Source of the DNA: Pseudomonas mucidolens
Lineage (GTDB): Bacteria; Pseudomonadota; Gammaproteobacteria; Pseudomonadales; Pseudomonadaceae
DNA length: 64,000 nucleotides
Assembly (NCBI RefSeq): GCF_900106045.1
Contig: NZ_LT629802.1
Span: 5,270,001-5,334,000 of the forward strand
Direction of reading: 5' to 3'
How positions within the stretch are numbered: position 1 is the stretch's first letter; each line of letters begins with the position of its first letter. Of the stretch, positions 36,641 to 45,230 are shown piece after piece. Made by a program: the position numbers and the translations under genes. The notes under the pieces are model-generated. The model ran no database searches. It was not told the DNA's origin and worked only from the letters and a program-made list of their open reading frames with translations.

Positions 36641-37707
36641 ATGAACACAGCCCTGAGCAACCCCGGCGCGCCAATGAAGGTGCGTGGTATCCAGAAGCGT
36701 TTCGGCGCTTTCACCGCCTTGGACCATGTGTCCCTGGATGTCGCCGCCGGCGAGCTGGTGTGCCTGCTCGGTCCATCGGGCTGTGGCAAAACCACCTTGT
36801 TGCGCTGCATCGCCGGCCTCGAGCGTCAGGACAGCGGCGAGTTATACCTGGGCAATCGGGATGTTTCCCTGCTGGCTCCTCAGGCACGGGACTACGGCAT
36901 TCTGTTTCAGTCCTACGCACTGTTTCCCAATCTCACGGTTGAAGCCAACATCGGTTACGGCCTGGCCGGCAGTGGACGCGATGAAGTGCGCAAGCGGGTG
37001 GCGCAAATGCTGGAGCTGGTGGGCCTGACCGGCAGCGAAAAGAAATACCCCGGCCAATTGTCTGGCGGCCAGCAACAACGGGTCGCCCTGGCCCGCGCCC
37101 TGGCGCCGGCACCCTCGTTGTTACTGTTGGACGAACCGATGTCGGCCCTCGACGCTCGGGTCCGCGAGCATCTGTGTAGCGAGTTGCGCCAGCTGCAACG
37201 GCGCCTGGGGATCACCACGCTGATGGTCACCCACAATCAGGACGAGGCCATGCTGATGGCCGACCGTATCGCCGTGATGCACAACGGCAAGGTCGAGCAG
37301 TACGCCACGCCCCAGGAAATCTACGACCGTCCGGCCACCCCGTTCGTGGCCGAGTTTGTCGGCCAAGGCAATTGGCTGCCCTTCAGCCGCAACAGTGCCA
37401 GCCACGCCCAGGTCGGCGGGATGAACGTGCGCCTGGCCGATGATTCCGGCAAAGCTGCCTCGGGCCGACTGTTTTGCCGTCCGGAAGCCATCAGCGTCAA
37501 TCCACCGGTGCATGAGGAGAACCTGTTCCCGGCCCAGGTTCGTGATATCACGTTCCTCGGCAATCGCTGCCGCATGAGCTTCGAGCTCGACCAGTTGCCA
37601 GGCCATCCGTTGCTGGCCGAGTTGACGCCGGACGCCATGCCTCGCCTGGGGGGGGGCAGGCGATTTGGGTGGCGTTGCCGCCGCGCTGCCTGCAGGTGTT
37701 TGCCTGA
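36641..37707 (+). CDS. 2-aminoethylphosphonate-type ABC transporter ATP-binding protein, frameshifted at a G9 tract
   Basis: ATPase of the TIGR03258-like group: Walker A GPSGCGKTT (44-52), LSGGQQQRVALARAL, Walker B LLLLDEPMSALD, switch VTHNQDEA, then a TOBE-type C-terminus. At 37648-37656 a run of nine G shifts the frame. In the frame expected for the family the sequence resumes as QAIWVALPPRCLQVFA and stops at 37705-37707, two bases before the permease start. As written, the frame instead runs through LGGGRRFGWRCRRAACRCLP into the permease, giving one 930-codon reading frame. A base lost or gained in the tract restores the normal arrangement. Confidence 0.8.
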
Positions 37708-37708
37708 G

Positions 37709-39433
37709 ATGCCCGCTGACATGAGCCTGCCGCTACGCGATCCCATGACCCGACAAGCGGCCCGTGCCGACATCGGCGACCGTGTGTTTGTCCTCGGCGG
37801 TAAACTGCTGTTGTTGTGCCTGTTGAGTATCGCCGTACTATTGCCGCTGCTGGCGATCTTCTGGCGCGGATTCAGCGCCGAAGCCGGGCAGGGCGGCGGT
37901 TGGGTGGCGGCCCGCGAGCTGCTCAGCAGCGCCAATTTCCACTGGCTGTTGGGCAATAGCCTGAAGGTTTCCCTCAGCGTTGCCTGCATTGTCGTGCCCT
38001 TGGCGTATCTGTTCGCCTACGCGTTGCAGCGTACGCTGATCCCAGGCAAAACCGTCTGGCGCGGTCTGTCGTTGCTGCCGCTGATGGCGCCGTCGATGCT
38101 TCCGGGCATTGCCCTGGTGTATCTGTTTGGTAACCAGGGCCTGTTGCGCGACGTGCTGTCGGACAACATCTACGGCTTCTGGGGCATTGTCCTGGGTGAG
38201 GTGATCTACACCTTTCCCCACGCGCTGATGATTCTGTTGTCGGCATTGTCCCTGGCGGATGCGCGACTGTTCGATGCAGCGTCAAGCATGGGCGCCAGTC
38301 CGGCCCGGGCGTTTCGCAGCATTACCTGGCCGGCGACGCGCCAGGCCGTGTTCGGCGCGTTTTGCCTGGTGTTCACCCTGACCATTACCGACTTCGGCGT
38401 GCCCGTGGTGGTGGGTGGTGATTATCAAGTGCTGGCGCTGGAAGCCTACAAGGCGGTGGTCGGCCAGCAGCAGTTCGGCCGGGGGGCCTTGATCGGCATG
38501 GTGCTGCTGCTGCCCGCGCTGTTCAGCTTCGGCGTCGATGCATGGCTGCGTCGTCGCCAGGGCGACGCCATGAGTGGCCGTGCCCAAGCCTTTCAGCCGA
38601 CTCCGTCGCGGCTGCGCGATGGCTGCTACCTGGTGATTGTCCTGTTGATGTGCGCGGTGTTGCTGCTGGTGTTCGGCATGGCGGTGTATTCATCGCTGGT
38701 GAAGTTCTGGCCGTACAACCTGTCGCTGTCGTTGGACCACTATCACTTCAGCGATACCGCGGGCGGCGGCTGGTTGGCCTATCGCAACAGCCTGACCATG
38801 GCGCTGTGTACCGCGTTGATCGGCAGCGTGCTGATTTTTACCGGCGCCTATCTGATGGAGAAAACCCCAAGCCAGCGCGGGCTGAACCTGGCGCTGCGCA
38901 TGCTCAGCTTTGTACCGATGGCGGTACCGGGCCTGGTCCTGGGCCTGGGCTACGTGTTCTTTTTCAACCTCCCCGGCAACCCGTTGCACGTGTTCTACGC
39001 AACCATGACGTTGCTGGTGGTGTGCACCATTGCTCATTATTTGACCACTGCGCAAATGACCGCCACCACCGCTCTGCGCCAACTGGATGCCGAATTCGAA
39101 GCCGCCGCGCTGTCCCTCAAGGCGCCGCTGTACCGCCATTACCTGCGTGTCACGCTGCCGATCTGCCTGCCGGCACTGCTGGATATCGTCCGTTACCTGT
39201 TCGTGTCGGGGATGACCACCGTGTCCGCCGCGATCTTCCTCTACAGCCCCGACACCCTCCTCGCGGCGGTGGCGGTCCTGAACATGGACGACGCCGGCAA
39301 CGTCGGTGGCGCGGCAGCCATGTCGACCCTGATTCTGTTCACCTCGGCCGGCGTGTCGCTGCTGCTGGCGTGGGCCTCACGCGGTTTGTTGCGCCGCTCT
39401 CAGGCTTGGCGCCAAACCGCGCCGGGTCAATAA
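37709..39433 (+). CDS. 2-aminoethylphosphonate-type ABC transporter, fused double permease
   Basis: 574 aa from ATG 37709 (a second in-frame ATG is at 37721). Two consecutive permease domains, each about six membrane segments, each with its own EAA-type loop (DAASSMGASPARAFRSITWP and EAAALSLKAPLYRHYLRVTLP), so one chain supplies both halves of the channel. This layout fits the TIGR03262-type phosphonate permeases. In the sequence given it is also in frame with the upstream ATPase through the G9 shift, so an ATPase-permease fusion is possible. Confidence 0.82.
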   Translation: MPADMSLPLRDPMTRQAARADIGDRVFVLGGKLLLLCLLSIAVLLPLLAIFWRGFSAEAGQGGGWVAARELLSSANFHWLLGNSLKVSLSVACIVVPLAYLFAYALQRTLIPGKTVWRGLSLLPLMAPSMLPGIALVYLFGNQGLLRDVLSDNIYGFWGIVLGEVIYTFPHALMILLSALSLADARLFDAASSMGASPARAFRSITWPATRQAVFGAFCLVFTLTITDFGVPVVVGGDYQVLALEAYKAVVGQQQFGRGALIGMVLLLPALFSFGVDAWLRRRQGDAMSGRAQAFQPTPSRLRDGCYLVIVLLMCAVLLLVFGMAVYSSLVKFWPYNLSLSLDHYHFSDTAGGGWLAYRNSLTMALCTALIGSVLIFTGAYLMEKTPSQRGLNLALRMLSFVPMAVPGLVLGLGYVFFFNLPGNPLHVFYATMTLLVVCTIAHYLTTAQMTATTALRQLDAEFEAAALSLKAPLYRHYLRVTLPICLPALLDIVRYLFVSGMTTVSAAIFLYSPDTLLAAVAVLNMDDAGNVGGAAAMSTLILFTSAGVSLLLAWASRGLLRRSQAWRQTAPGQ

Positions 39434-39460
39434 CTCTGTCCTGATCAAAGGAAACGCACC

Positions 39461-40477
39461 ATGTTCAAGCCCTTGGCGTCAGCCGCTGTTGTGCTCACCG
39501 CGTTCAGCCTGAATGCGTTCGCCGCGAAAACCGAGTTGACGGTCTACACGGCCCTCGAAGCCGAACAATTGAAGACCTACAAGAACGCCTTTGAAGCGGC
39601 CAATCCAGACGTTGAAATCAAGTGGGTGCGTGACTCCACCGGGATTATCACCGCCAAGCTGCTGGCCGAAAAAGCCCGCCCGCAGGCCGATGCAATCTGG
39701 GGCCTGGCGGCCTCCAGCCTGGCGATCCTGGATCAGCAAGGCATGCTGCAAGGCTATGCGCCGAAAGACTTGGACAAGATTGGCGCGAACTATCGCGACG
39801 CGGCCAATCCGCCGGCCTGGGTCGGCATGGACGTGTGGGCCGCGACGCTCTGCTTCAACACCGTTGAAGCCGAAAAACAGGGGCTGAGCAAGCCGGTCAG
39901 TTGGCAGGATCTGACCAAGCCTGAGTACAAGGGCAAGATCGTCATGCCTAATCCGGCATCGTCCGGCACCGGCTTCCTCGACGTCAGCGCCTGGTTGCAG
40001 ACCTTTGGCGAAAAACAGGGCTGGCAGTACATGGACGACTTGCACCAGAACATCGGCCAGTACGTTCATTCCGGCTCCAAGCCTTGCAAGTTGGCGGCTT
40101 CCGGAGAGTTCCCGATTGGTATTTCCTTCGAATACCCGGCGGTGCAGTTGAAGCGCCAAGGTGCGCCGCTGGATATCGTCCTGCCCAAGGAAGGCTTGGG
40201 CTGGGAGATTGAAGCCACGGCGGTGATCAAGGGCACCGCGCATGCAGAAGCGGCGAAAAAACTCGCCGATTTTTCCGCCAGTCCTGCCGCCATGGAGCTG
40301 TACAAGGAGAACTTTGCCGTTCTTGCCCAACCGGGCATTGCCAAGCCACAGACCGAATTGCCGGCGGACTACGAGCAACGCTTGATCAAGAACGACTTTG
40401 CCTGGGCCTCGAAAAACCGCGACAAGATCCTGGCCGAATGGCGCAAGCGTTATGACGGCAAGTCGGAAAAACAATAA
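39461..40477 (+). CDS. 2-aminoethylphosphonate-type ABC transporter periplasmic binding protein
   Basis: 338 aa, iron/phosphonate type solute-binding family (TIGR03261-like). A signal peptide ends NAFA (about residue 21). Lobe motifs include ELTVYTALEAEQLKTYK, WVRDSTGIITAKLLAEK and KGKIVMPNPASSGTGFLDVS. It belongs to the same transcription unit as the ATPase and permease, 27 bp after them. The ligand, probably 2-aminoethylphosphonate or an N-methyl derivative, is inferred from family and from the oxidase that follows. Confidence 0.84.
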   Translation: MFKPLASAAVVLTAFSLNAFAAKTELTVYTALEAEQLKTYKNAFEAANPDVEIKWVRDSTGIITAKLLAEKARPQADAIWGLAASSLAILDQQGMLQGYAPKDLDKIGANYRDAANPPAWVGMDVWAATLCFNTVEAEKQGLSKPVSWQDLTKPEYKGKIVMPNPASSGTGFLDVSAWLQTFGEKQGWQYMDDLHQNIGQYVHSGSKPCKLAASGEFPIGISFEYPAVQLKRQGAPLDIVLPKEGLGWEIEATAVIKGTAHAEAAKKLADFSASPAAMELYKENFAVLAQPGIAKPQTELPADYEQRLIKNDFAWASKNRDKILAEWRKRYDGKSEKQ

Positions 40478-40498
40478 ATACCCTCTGATTCCATAATT

Positions 40499-40597
40499 GT
40501 AGGAGCGAGCTTGCTCGCGAAGAACGTGAACGATAACGCGGGTAGTCAGGATGCCCGCGGCGCCCTCAGGTTTTTTCGTGAGCAAGCTCGCTCCTAC
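40499..40597. repeat. REPIN f inside the phosphonate gene cluster
   Basis: Left GTAGGAGCGAGCTTGCTCGC and right GTGAGCAAGCTCGCTCCTAC are inverted about 50 bases apart. The final CTCCTAC directly abuts AGGAGG (40598-40603), the ribosome-binding site of the next gene, so hairpin state may affect its translation. Confidence 0.9.
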
Positions 40598-40614
40598 AGG
40601 AGGCTGTAAAGTTC

Positions 40615-41748
40615 ATGAGCAATCACAGTGATCTACTGATCATCGGCGCCGGTATCCTCGGCTTGTCCCATGCCTACGCCGCCGCCAAACGCGGCCTCAA
40701 GGTCAAGGTCTTCGAACGCAGCGCCACGCCTTTGGGGGCTTCGGTACGGAACTTCGGCCAAGCCCTGGTCACCGGCCAGCCGCCGGGCCCGATGCTTGAT
40801 CTGGCTCGGGAAAGCCGCGATATCTGGGGGCATTGGGCACGCGTTGCGGGCCTGCAACTCAAGCGCAACGGCTCGTATCTGTTTGCCCGCACCGAAGCGG
40901 AAGAACAACTGCTGGAAGCTTTTTGCAGGGGGCGCGCCGAGGAATATGGTTATCGGGTGAATCTGCTCAAAGGCGCGGCGATGGACGATCTGTATAACGG
41001 CCAGTTCCGCCATCACCGTGCGGCGCTGCATGGCCTGGACGATCAACAAGTGTATTCCCGCGAAGCGCTTCCCGCGCTGATCAACTACCTGTGCCGTGAA
41101 CTCAAGGTGGAGTTTCACTTCTCCACCCTGGTACGCGACATCGAACCTGGCCAGTTGCGCAGCACGGCCGGGACGTTTGGTGGCGAGCAGATCATCGTGT
41201 GTTCAGGTCACGACTACCAGACCTTGCTGGCCGAGGAAATCGCCGAACTCAACCCGCAAATTTGCCGATTGCAGATGCTGCGTGCGCGGCCTCAGGTGGA
41301 TTTGCAGCTGCAACACGCCCTGCTGACCGGGTTGAGCTGTGTGCATTACGGGGCCTTCGCCGACCTGCCGGAAGCGGCACCGGTACAGGCGCAGATTCTG
41401 CGGGACATGCCGCACTTGCAAGCGAACGGTATTCATCTGCTGATCAGTCCTACGCCGTATGGAGAATTGATCATCGGTGATTCTCATCATTACGGCAGCG
41501 ATCCTTCACCGTTCAATGCCGAACAGGTGGACAACTGGATGATCGAACTGGCGCAGCAGACTTTGGGCTGCCAGATCCAGGTCGTGGAACGCTGGCAAGG
41601 CGTTTATGGCGCCCGTGGGCCGGGGCCGTTTTCTTTCCTGCGAGCGGCGCCCGGGGTGAGTGCGGCGCTGATGCACACCGGTGTGGGCATGAGCGTCGGA
41701 CCGGCGATGGCCGAGCGCAACATCGCTGAACTATGGGGCGCTGCGTGA
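40615..41748 (+). CDS. FAD-dependent amine oxidoreductase of phosphonate clusters (TIGR03364-like)
   Basis: 377 aa DAO-family flavoenzyme. The dinucleotide-binding motif is LLIIGAGILGLSHAYAA, and the C-terminal GARGPGPFSFLRAAPGV...HTGVGMSVGPAMAERNIAE closes the FAD site. TIGR03364 enzymes accompany aminoethylphosphonate transporters and are thought to deaminate or demethylate aminoalkylphosphonates to phosphonoacetaldehyde. The start has AGGAGG eleven bases upstream, abutting a REPIN. No phosphonatase (hydrolase) gene follows in this window, so the pathway would have to be completed elsewhere. Confidence 0.82.
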   Translation: MSNHSDLLIIGAGILGLSHAYAAAKRGLKVKVFERSATPLGASVRNFGQALVTGQPPGPMLDLARESRDIWGHWARVAGLQLKRNGSYLFARTEAEEQLLEAFCRGRAEEYGYRVNLLKGAAMDDLYNGQFRHHRAALHGLDDQQVYSREALPALINYLCRELKVEFHFSTLVRDIEPGQLRSTAGTFGGEQIIVCSGHDYQTLLAEEIAELNPQICRLQMLRARPQVDLQLQHALLTGLSCVHYGAFADLPEAAPVQAQILRDMPHLQANGIHLLISPTPYGELIIGDSHHYGSDPSPFNAEQVDNWMIELAQQTLGCQIQVVERWQGVYGARGPGPFSFLRAAPGVSAALMHTGVGMSVGPAMAERNIAELWGAA

Positions 41749-41775
41749 TGAGCGCCGAAGAGGACTGCTGGCGGC

Positions 41776-43143
41776 TTAGTCGGCATCCAGGCGCTGGGCC
41801 AGGGCTTCGATCTGCTCCTGGCGCTCGGCCTGGCTCAGTCTGGCGTGAGGGTTGAGGGACGACCATTGCGGGTGGGCCCGGGCTTTGTTCAGGGCTTCCG
41901 GCAGTTTGCCTTCGCGCCATGTCTTGTCCTGCGCAGTATCGATCTTGATGCTGTGCATGGCCGCGTGGCCGCGCAGGTTCAGGGCCTTGAGCAATTGCCG
42001 CTGACGCAAGGCCAGCAGGCGCAATACGCTGTCGTCGACGGTCAGTTCGCGCTGACCTTTGAGCTTGCCGAGCAGGCGGCTGCCATAGCTGCGCGCGGTT
42101 TGCAGCGCGCCACCGGCGATGGCGCCGGCCAGCGCGGCAGCGCCCAGTGTCAGACCGCCCACCAGCAGATCCACGCCGGCACCGGCTGCCGCGCCCGCGG
42201 CAATGCCGCCGCCTACGCGCACGCCGAGCTGCCTGAGGGTTTCCGGGTTAAACAGGTCGTCACCCCAACGGCCATCCAGCAGCGGCAAATCGCTCGCGGC
42301 GGCGTCTTGTGCACGGAAGCCGAACAGCTTGAGCAGGGCCTCCACGCATTTTTGTTCGCGCTGACGTACTGCTTTGCGCAGATCGCCGATGGCTTGCTGC
42401 TCGTCTTCAGTGACCACGCTGCGTCGGCACGCGGCGCAGTCGATCAGCAATTCGGCGATCAGGCGAGCGGCACTTTGCTGGCGGGCCTGGCGCTGGGCCT
42501 CTTGATCAAGAATCAGTCGTTCCAACTGCCCGCGCGAGGTTTCCAGCAACAAGGCGAGGCTTTCGTACAGCCGGCGCTCGCCGTCTTGCGGTGGCGCGAC
42601 GCTGTCAAAACGCACCAATGCATGTAAGCCGAGTCGCGCCAGGGCTTCGCGCCAATCCGGTTCACGGTGTTCGGTGCTGCTGACAAAATTGAGCACGGGC
42701 AATAAAGGCTTGCCGCAACTGGCCAGCACTTGCAGTTCATCGCGGTACTTGGCCAGCACCGGCTCCCGTGCGTCGATCACATACAGGCCCGCGTCGCAGG
42801 CGAGCAGTTGGCGCAGCACCTTGGCTTCCTGCTCGAAGCGTTGCCGGGCTTCGCTGCCTTCCAGAAAGCGCGCCAGTCGGGCCGGGCCGTCGAGACGTTC
42901 GCCAGGACGGTCCAGGCGTTCGAGGTAGTCGAGCAGGGCGATTGCATCTTCCAGGCCCGGCGTGTCATACAGCTCCAACAAGGCCTCGCCGTCGACGGAC
43001 AAGCGCGCGCCTTCCACATGACGGGTGGTGCTGGGACGGTGGGAGACTTCGCCAAAACCCACGTCGCGGGTCAGGGTGCGTAGCAGCGAGGTCTTGCCGA
43101 CGTTGGTATGGCCGACCACCGCGAGCTTCAAAGGGTTAGTCAT
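41776..43143 (-). CDS. DUF3482-containing GTPase (Era/YeeP-like)
   Basis: 455-aa GTPase. G1 is GHTNVGKTSLL (11-21), G3 is DTPGLED, and a G4-like FVSS follows. The C-terminal DUF3482 region contains a glycine/alanine-rich membrane-inserting stretch (RVGGGIAAGAAAGAGVDLLV). Its start overlaps the end of the DUF2868 gene by eight bases, so the two are translationally coupled and probably form one complex at the inner membrane. The pair is conserved near folA in pseudomonads but has no established function. Confidence 0.8.
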   Translation of the reverse strand: MTNPLKLAVVGHTNVGKTSLLRTLTRDVGFGEVSHRPSTTRHVEGARLSVDGEALLELYDTPGLEDAIALLDYLERLDRPGERLDGPARLARFLEGSEARQRFEQEAKVLRQLLACDAGLYVIDAREPVLAKYRDELQVLASCGKPLLPVLNFVSSTEHREPDWREALARLGLHALVRFDSVAPPQDGERRLYESLALLLETSRGQLERLILDQEAQRQARQQSAARLIAELLIDCAACRRSVVTEDEQQAIGDLRKAVRQREQKCVEALLKLFGFRAQDAAASDLPLLDGRWGDDLFNPETLRQLGVRVGGGIAAGAAAGAGVDLLVGGLTLGAAALAGAIAGGALQTARSYGSRLLGKLKGQRELTVDDSVLRLLALRQRQLLKALNLRGHAAMHSIKIDTAQDKTWREGKLPEALNKARAHPQWSSLNPHARLSQAERQEQIEALAQRLDAD

Positions 43144-44515
43144 GACCGGTCTCCAGCCAAGTGAGCGGCGCACAATCGGCAAACGGCACGTCCAATTGTT
43201 GCAAGGCGGTGTGCCAATCACCGAGGCGTTCGGCATCCAGCGCCTGTCCCGCTGGCGCTTGCAGCAGCCAGACCCGCGTTGCGCTTGCGCTGCGGGCCAG
43301 TTCGGCGATCAGTGCGAGGCTGCCGCGATCCGGCGAGCGCCGGGGGTCGCAGGCGATGGCCAGGCGTGCGGGTGGAAAGCGGCTCAGTTGTTCCAGCAGC
43401 TTGTTGCGTGATTCACGGCTGTCGAGGATGCCGGCGTCGTTGACGGTGGACGGCAGCTTCGGCGGCCAAGGCCGTTGGTCGTCCAGTTCGATGCCCACCA
43501 GCAGCGCGCCGTCGCTGTGCAGATCGCTGACACCGCCGGTCACTTGGTGCAGCTGTTCAGGGGCGGCATCGTTGATGCCGAGGCGTTCGCTGCTGGGCAT
43601 CAACGGTTCGCGCAACTGGCTGTAGCCAGGCAAGTTGAGGTCCAGGTGCAAGGCTGAACGCCCGCTTTTCCAGCGCCACAGGCATATCAGGGCGAGGATC
43701 AGCCGGGGCAGGATGCCGTAGATCAACACCACACCCACCAGCCACGCGGCCCAGGTCTGGCGGGCTGTTTCGATAGTCAGCGCCGAATCGCCGCTGGCGC
43801 GGATCATCTCGACGCTGGGGACGCTGAAACCGAGCAAGGCGGGCAGGGCGCCGAGAGCCTGGGTCACGCTGACGAAAGTATCGGCCCCCAGGATCGTGGT
43901 TTCCCAGACAAAGCCGTAGCGCCGCGTGGCCATCAGGCTCAGCAGGATCACCACGGCGCTGAGCAGAGCCAGCAACCACAGGCCATTGACCAGCACACCG
44001 ACGGCCCAGCGATTGAGTTTTTGGCGTTGCAGCAACACCAACAGCGCTGGCGCCAGTTGCGCGGCCTTGGCATCGCGGGCGAGCTTTTCGCTGAGCCACA
44101 GCCACAGGCGCCCGAGACTGGCGCTGTGTTCACCGGCGAACAGCAGGCCCAGGGCCCAACTCAACAGCAGAATCAGGTTCAGGCCCAGCAGGCTGCCCAA
44201 GGCCCAGAACACGTTGACCGGGGCCAAACCGTTGCCCAGGGCGGCAAAGGCCAGGCCGGCGCCGCTGACGATGGCGAGCACCGCCAGCACCATCAACGCC
44301 AGACGCGCGCCTTGCAGCCAGTGCCGCAGCGCAGCGGTCAGGCCATCACGTTCGGCCAGCCATACAGCGCGATTTTGAATGCGCGTCGGCAGGTCGCCGC
44401 CGCTGCTGCGGGCCAGGCGATTGGCTTCCTGGTCTTCCAAAGGGCCGGCTTGCTCTTCGCGCAGGCGCACGGTTTCCGTCAGCCAGAGTTTTTGCAGGGG
44501 ATTCAGTGCGGTCAC
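43136..44515 (-). CDS. DUF2868-containing inner-membrane protein, partner of the DUF3482 GTPase
   Basis: 459 aa with about four membrane segments (roughly 70-90, 100-125, 175-195, 265-285) and a C-terminal cytoplasmic domain. The GTG start at 44515 has AGGA six bases upstream. It is the first gene of a two-gene unit with the GTPase and divergent from folA by 90 bp. No enzymatic motif was recognised. A membrane receptor or scaffold for the GTPase is inference. Confidence 0.75.
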   Translation of the reverse strand: MTALNPLQKLWLTETVRLREEQAGPLEDQEANRLARSSGGDLPTRIQNRAVWLAERDGLTAALRHWLQGARLALMVLAVLAIVSGAGLAFAALGNGLAPVNVFWALGSLLGLNLILLLSWALGLLFAGEHSASLGRLWLWLSEKLARDAKAAQLAPALLVLLQRQKLNRWAVGVLVNGLWLLALLSAVVILLSLMATRRYGFVWETTILGADTFVSVTQALGALPALLGFSVPSVEMIRASGDSALTIETARQTWAAWLVGVVLIYGILPRLILALICLWRWKSGRSALHLDLNLPGYSQLREPLMPSSERLGINDAAPEQLHQVTGGVSDLHSDGALLVGIELDDQRPWPPKLPSTVNDAGILDSRESRNKLLEQLSRFPPARLAIACDPRRSPDRGSLALIAELARSASATRVWLLQAPAGQALDAERLGDWHTALQQLDVPFADCAPLTWLETGHD

Positions 44516-44605
44516 GCGCCGTCCTGTTGTACAAGTGAAGTGGGAGCATAACCGCTGTGAAGGCGGTTGGGGTATGCCGGGCGTGCCTCTGGTATTCTCG
44601 TTGCC

Positions 44606-45118
44606 ATGAAAAAAACTCTCCCTTTAAGCCTGATCGCAGCCCTCGGTGAAAACCGCGTGATCGGCGTCGACAACAGCATGCCCTGGCATTTGCCGGGGGA
44701 TTTCAAGTATTTCAAGGCTACCACCCTCGGCAAGCCGATCATCATGGGGCGCAAGACCTGGGATTCCCTGGGCCGACCGCTGCCGGGTCGCTTGAACATT
44801 GTGGTCAGCCGTCAGACCGATCTGAGGCTTGAAGGTGCGGAAGTTTTTCCGTCACTTGAAGCAGCGGTGGCGCGAGCTGAAGAGTGGGCGCTTGAGCAGG
44901 GAGTCGATGAGCTGATGCTGATCGGCGGCGCACAGTTGTATGCGCAAGGCCTGGAGCAGGCGGACCGCCTGTATTTGACGCGGGTCGCGTTGAGCCCGGA
45001 CGGGGATGCGTGGTTTCCCGAGTTTGGTCAGGATCAGTGGAAGCTGGTGTCAAACCTGGAGAATCCGGCCGAGGGCGATAAGCCGGCGTACAACTTTGAG
45101 GTTTGGGAACGAAACTGA
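44606..45118 (+). CDS. folA: Dihydrofolate reductase
   Basis: Reduces dihydrofolate to tetrahydrofolate with NADPH. 170 aa. LSLIAALGENRVIGVDNSMPWHLPGD holds the substrate and NADPH loop; ITMGRKTWDSLGRPLPGR-type sequence (here IIMGRKTWDSLGRPLPGR) and MLIGGAQLY are diagnostic. ATG 44606 begins MKKTLPLSLIAAL. It supports thyA, whose reaction generates dihydrofolate. Confidence 0.96.
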   Translation: MKKTLPLSLIAALGENRVIGVDNSMPWHLPGDFKYFKATTLGKPIIMGRKTWDSLGRPLPGRLNIVVSRQTDLRLEGAEVFPSLEAAVARAEEWALEQGVDELMLIGGAQLYAQGLEQADRLYLTRVALSPDGDAWFPEFGQDQWKLVSNLENPAEGDKPAYNFEVWERN

Positions 45119-45120
45119 CT

Positions 45121-45217
45121 GTAGGAGCGAGCTTGCTCGCGAAGAACTTGAGGGCGCCGCGTTCATTCAGAATGTCCGCGTCATCGTGACGTTCTTCGCG
45201 AGCAAGCTCGCTCCTAC
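45121..45217. repeat. REPIN g between convergent folA and cystine symporter
   Basis: Left GTAGGAGCGAGCTTGCTCGC and right GCGAGCAAGCTCGCTCCTAC are exact inverted units. It starts 3 bp after the folA stop and ends 14 bp before the convergent gene's stop, so it is the whole spacer. Confidence 0.9.
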
Positions 45218-45230
45218 AGGTTATACGCCG

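Noticed and set aside
41748..41860. Short frame starting MSAEEDCWRLS after the oxidase gene, as a possible phosphonatase start
   Set aside because: It has no HAD nucleophile motif and runs antisense into the GTPase gene; there is no evidence that it is coding.
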